DNA from: Branchiostoma floridae
Lineage: Eukaryota; Chordata; Leptocardii; Amphioxiformes; Branchiostomatidae
Length of the DNA stretch: 64,000 bases
NCBI RefSeq assembly: GCF_000003815.2
Contig: NC_049983.1
Location: forward strand, 22,593,552-22,657,551
Reading direction: 5' to 3'
Part shown: positions 56,001-62,000 of the stretch, one piece after another
How the letters are laid out: the number at the start of each line of letters is the position of its first letter
How positions within the stretch are numbered: the stretch's first letter is position 1
Made by a program: the position numbers and the translations under genes
The notes under the pieces: generated by a model
Told to the model about the DNA's origin: nothing
The model's database searches: none
Seen by the model: the letters and a program-made list of their open reading frames with translations, nothing else

Positions 56001-59000
56001 GAGGCATTCTCCAGACTTAAATCCTACCTCTAAAAGTTAGTGACAAACTACTGTAACAGCAAATCTTGATCTTACTCTAGGAAACCATTTTTTGTCAGGT
56101 CGATTTGTTATGGCTTAACTTCATCTTAACGTTTACTTAGTGATATTTGAAGTTGATAACTTTCTCAGCCGTTAACGGTCGTGTTTGCACAAGTCAATCT
56201 AGTATAAATTCTGTGACAGACTCCACAAAGCATTTTATACAGTCCCCTCGGTATGTTATTGACTTTAAAAAGAGTCCCTCACACCAGAGAGCACTTTCTC
56301 CCCAACCACACTATACCGATTTGTGTACAGACTGCAAAATCGCCTCTTTCATATGCTAATGACGCTACTCTGAAACCCGAGTCCTGTGTGTTGTTACCGG
56401 GTAACGTGACACTTCAGAGTCTGGCATCAGGATGGGGGGGTTATTCTGGATTAGTGTAACTTATCCCCAGTTGTTAGCTTAAGTGACAGGCAACTGTGCA
56501 CTACACAGTTATGCTGGGCGTCATGTTTTGAGCAGTTTTCATCTGTTACACTCTGCTAGCTCTGTGACAAGTCTTTGTTAAGTTAACTCCCCATCAGTGT
56601 AGGGCTTTAGGGTAAGTTGGTTATCGATCCTTTATTGAGTTTGTCTGGCTTTTTTTCTGGTTTATGGATCTAGTATTTAGACTGTGTTCTACACAATGAA
56701 GTACGTCCGCATAGTACAGCTTCAAAACATTGGAACAAGCGTTGCCGTCGGCCCGGACCGTAGCTCATTATTTACGTAGTAATAGAGAAAATGCCTCGAC
56801 TCCTACATTGCAGGGACTTCAGTAAATGCTAAAACATACATCAAGTGGTATTGATTCCATTGCACCTGGGCAAATTTACCTCTAAATCTTTTGTACAACA
56901 GTATTTAAAGTGTGTACTACAGTCATGTATTTGTATTCTTGCCCTGGAAAAGCCCTGTGAGATTTTTATAAGATGCTAAATATAAGATTGGTATAAACGT
57001 TGCAGAATCAAAACATTTGTGAGCCTTTCTTTAACAGGGCTCGAAATGCGTTTTTCTGCATACCTGCACTGGTGCACGTAACATTGAAAATTACCTTCAA
57101 CAGACAAATTTTACCTGCACAACTATGAGTTTAGGAAGTGTGGATCATACTAAAAACTGTTCAGAAACCATTGCTATTTTTTCTTTTATATTTTAGAGAT
57201 GGTAACAGTCAATGCAGCTAATAACAATCCTTATACACCTACATATGACATTTATGTATAAAACCCAGTACATGGACCAGTACAGGTTAGGTGCAGGTTG
57301 ACACCAGAAATACCTGCACAACTCCAATTTTACCTGCACTAACCTGCATATGCAGGTGGTATTTCGAGCACTGTTGAAGCTACATGTACATTGTACTTGG
57401 TGCATTTCGTATTGTGGGCGGTAGCTATAGTGCTACTTCTGGTGCTACATTTGTATATCGTGATAGTCACATGGTTTTCAAGTTCTCAATAATTCAGACT
57501 CGTAAACTAGGATGGCAGATGCGTTTGATAAGTCCTAATTCAAATGCGTTGTTCATCGAAGCTAGCATTGTATATTTGTGTCACATATGTAAACTGTACG
57601 TGTATGTCTTCTTCTTGGTTGGTCACCCATGGTATAGTCTGGTCAAGGACAAGTGGACTTGTTTGTCCTTCATCTGGTGTCATTCCATAAATATTGACAG
57701 AATGCCTCAAAAAGTAGGTTAGGTGGTCACCAGGGCCAAAGTTCAAATGTCAGTAGCTTGCTTGTCCTGAAGGAACTGTTATCAGGACCTACAAAAGTCT
57801 CACACGTAGCCCAGACACTGCACCTCCTCTGTCTACGTGTTACAAATGTATTCCTACCAGAAAGTTTCCAGAGTATGAACTAGAACCAGGACCCACAAAA
57901 GTTGGACAAGCTTAAGGGGACATTGACATCAGTTAACTCTTCCAAATTTTCATTATAAATTTTGACGTATCAAGTAATGGTGACTCATTGTCACCAGCCC
58001 TACTTTTTTGCAGTCAATTTGTTTGGGAGCCTGTGTCAGAATTTAGAGAGAAAAACTGTAACAGTTATACTTAGCTAAATATGTTAACTTTCAACTTTTT
58101 CTGTTTTACAGAAACGCAAGGAGGAGGAAGAAGCCAGACGAAAGGAGAAACAAAGAAAGGAAGAAGAGGAAAGAAGGAAGGAAGAAGAGAGACAGCATAG
58201 GGAAGAGAAGAGAAGAAAGGAAGAAGAAAAACAGCACAGGGAGGAGGAGAAGAGAAGAAAGGACCTAGAAAGACAGGAGGAAGAAAGACGTCAGAAAGAA
58301 GAAGAGCTAAGACAGGCCAGAGAAAGGAAAGAAAGAGAAGAACAAAAGAGACGAGAAGAAGAGGAGAGAAAATCACAGGAAAGAAGAAGGAGGGAACAAG
58401 AAGAGAAGGAAAGATTCAGGAAAGAAGAAGAGAGAAGACTAGAGGAGGAAAGGGAGCAGCAGGAGAGGAAGAGAAAAGAGGAAGAACGGAAGAGAAGAGA
58501 CGAGCTAGCCCGGCAGCGTGAGGAAGAAGAACTGAGACTTGAACAAGAACAACGTGAAAAGGAGAGAAGACGCAGAGAAGAAGAAAAGGAAAGGATACGG
58601 CTAGGAGAAGAAAGGATCAGGAAGGAGAAGGCTGACGCCAAAAGGAAAGAAGAAGAACGCCGAGCTCAGCAAAGACGAGAGGAGGAAGAAAGACTTGCTG
58701 AGGAAGAGAGGAAGGAACAAGAAAGGAGGAGGGAGAGAGAGAAGGAGGAAGAGCGGAGACAAGAGGAGAAAAGGCGACAGGAAGAAGCCAGGAGGGCTGA
58801 GGAGAGGAGGATAGCAGAGGAGAAGACTCAGAAACACCTCGAGAAGCTGAGGCAGTTAGCTGAGAAACAAGCAGAGCCAGTGTAAGTAATTTTAGTTCAT
58901 GAATGCCTTTTGTTGGATATAACTCTTAGACATTTCAAGATCCATGTCCTAAAGTTTCAATGTACGCTGTGTTGTTTAACTCTTAAGGCGTGCTACATGT

Positions 59001-62000
59001 ACACGTCACCTATCCAAAGAGATGTAATTTAAAAGATGGGACTGTTCCTTTTATTTCTAAAGGTGACATGGGATAAAAGTTCCTTGGCATTCAAACTAAC
59101 ATGTATCACAGGGATGTCATTAAAGCCAGTATCTGATGTCTCTACATCGATCAAACATTCTCAGGAGGACATGGATTCAGACAGTGCATTGTTGCAGGTT
59201 GAAGCAAGATGCACAGAAGACCCCCGGTGTAATCTCTCTAATTAGTTCCTGGGCAGAATGAGGTCAAGCAATTTTAGAAATAGACTGTGTTGTGGGTTGA
59301 GTGCTATCCATCTTATTTTCGTGGCATACAATGTCATTCTTCAGGGTACAGTGGTCAAAGAAAAAAAGGGGGTTGTGGATGGAGAGATTATTATCATAGT
59401 ATTTTATTTTGAGCTCTACTCCCTAGAAGAAATTCAAGTTGTTTAACTTGTTTTCCCAGTGTATTATCTTTCATCTGCGTGTAATTTTTCTGGATACTCT
59501 GGGGTTGGTCTGAGGTTGGTGGTATAAGAAAAAAGGAGGGTTTGCAGGGAAACAGTAATTTATTTTGAGCACTGTTCTAGTAGAAGTATTGCAGGTTGTT
59601 ATGTTTCCAGTGTGTTATGTTTCATCCGTATGTAATCCTCGTGTGACTCTATATGGAAAGCACACATGCACAAATGTAATAATCAGTATCAGATTCTGTT
59701 CTGAATTTCTTTTACAGTTGCGTGTAAGTATGCCCGGTTCAAAACAGTAATTATTTCTTAATGGTGCAAATTACTATTGAAAAGTTAGAAGGTTAGCTTG
59801 TACTTTTACATGACGGTGAAAATCCCAGTGTTTTTTCTTAACACAAAAAGAGATTGCTGGCTTCAAGCAGTTTTGGTTTCAGTTTCTTGTATGTTTATTC
59901 AACAGACATGACAGCCCAAGACTGCAGTCCAGCTCTGGTGGCCTCCAGAGATCAGGCTCAATAGATAAGGAGGTATGTGGCATGTTGTTCTACCCTTCAC
60001 AAGATGTAGGACTGGGCTTTAATGGAATAAGCGCAACATGTAAATGTACATGTAGCATGTTATGTTACATTGCCTAAAATGGTAGAATGGCGCTTTTAGA
60101 TAAGAATTGAGGTCTGAAATATCTTCAACTGTTTATAAATCTATCCAGTCATTTAGGGGCACACCCCAGTTTATTTTGGGTTTCAATTCAAGGCTGCACA
60201 CCACCAAGTCTAGCGATTATCTCTTCCAGAAAATACACTGAAGCAAAAAAAAACTATGGGAATAAAGGATATCCCAAGTATATACATAAGACAACAAACA
60301 TTTTCAGTTTGTTACTTTTCAAAAGTTCAGGTACATGTACATGTAATCTTGAAGAAAGTCATACTATTACTTAATAATATTATCATTAACTATTTTATTC
60401 AACCTGTTATGTAACAATTTTCCCTCCCCCCGTCAGGACGTATTCAGCAGCCAGTCGTCCGTGGTGGAAGACGAGATTGAGGAGGACGCCCGTTCCCTGG
60501 AGCTGCGCAGGACGCGGGAGCGGGCGGAGGCAGAGCTTGCGGAAGCGAAGCAGGTGCGAAGGGAAAGGATGCTGTCTGCAGGGTCAGGCAGCTTCAGTCT
60601 CAGCGAGGACGACTTTGATGGACACCTCAGCAGGGGCAGGTGAGGAGATTAAGCTTTCTTTTCAACACTAGTTCACCTTTATATGTGGGGTAACCTGTGG
60701 GCGGAGGCTGAGCTCGCTGAAGCCAAGCAGGTTCGGCGGGAGAGGATGCTGTCTACAGGGTCAGGCAGCTTCAGTCTCAGCGAGGACGACTTTGATGGAC
60801 ACCTGGGCAGGGGCAGGTGAGGAGATAAAGCTTTCTTTTCAACTCTAGTTCACCTTTATATCTGGGGTAACCTGTGGGCGGAGGCAGAGCTCGCCGAAGC
60901 CAAGCAGGTGCGGCGCGAGAGGATGCTGTCTGCAGGGTCAGGCAGCTTCAGTCTCAGCGAGGACGACTTTGATGGACACCTCAGCAGGGGCAGGTGAGGA
61001 GATAAAGCTTTCTTTTTAACTCATTCAGTTGTAAGGCTAGTTCACCTTTATATGTGGGGTAACCTGTGGGCGGAGGCAGAACTTGCCGAAGCCAAGCAGG
61101 TGCGACGGGAGAGGATGCTGTCTGCAGGGTCAGGCAGCTTCAGTCTCAGCGAGGACGACTTCGATGGACACCTCAGCAGGGGCAGGTGAGGAGATAAAGC
61201 TTTCTTTTCAAGTCATTCAGTTGTAACACTAGTTCACCTTTATCCGTGGGGTAACCAGCGGTCGGAGGCAGAGCTCGCCGAGGCCAAGCAGGTGCGGCGC
61301 GAGAGGATGCTGTCTGCTGGGTCAGGCAGCTTCAGTCTCAGCGAGGACGACTTTGATGGACACCTCAGCAGGGGCAGGTGAGGAGATAAAGCTTTCTTTT
61401 CAACTCTAGTTCAGCTTTATCCGTGGGGTAACCTGTGGGCGGAGGCGGAGCTCGCCGAGGCCAAGCAGGTGCGGCGCGAGAGGATACTGTCTGCAGGGTC
61501 CGGCAGCTTCAGTCTCAGCGAGGACGACTTCGATGGACACCTCAGCAGGGGCAGGTGAGGAGATAAAGCTTTCTTTTTAACTCATTCAGTTGTAACGCTA
61601 GTTCACCTTTATCCGTGGGCGTAGGCAAAGGTTGCCGAAGCCAAGCAGGTACGGAGGGAGAGGATGCTGTCTGCAGGGTCAGGCAGCTTCAGTCTCAGCG
61701 AGGACGACTTTGATGGACACCTCAGCAGGGGCAGGTGAGGAGATAAAGCTTTCTTTCAACTCTAGTTCTCCTTTATATGTGGGGTAACCTGTGGGCGGAG
61801 GCTGAGCTCGCGGAGGACAAGCAGGTACGGAGGGAGAGGATGCTGTCTGCCGGGTCAGGCAGCTTCAGTCTCAGCGAGGACGACTTTGATGGACACCTCA
61901 GCAGGGGCAGGTCAGGAGATAAAGCTTTCTTTTCAACTCTAGTTCTCCTTTATATGTGGGGTAACCTGTGGGTGGAGGCAGAGCTCGCCGAAGCCAAGCA

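Noticed and set aside
58071-58837. Reverse-strand Ser/Leu/Phe-rich open frames opposite the charged-helix exon
   Set aside because: They are the complement of a polypurine exon. The + frame is bounded by good splice sites in the correct phase.
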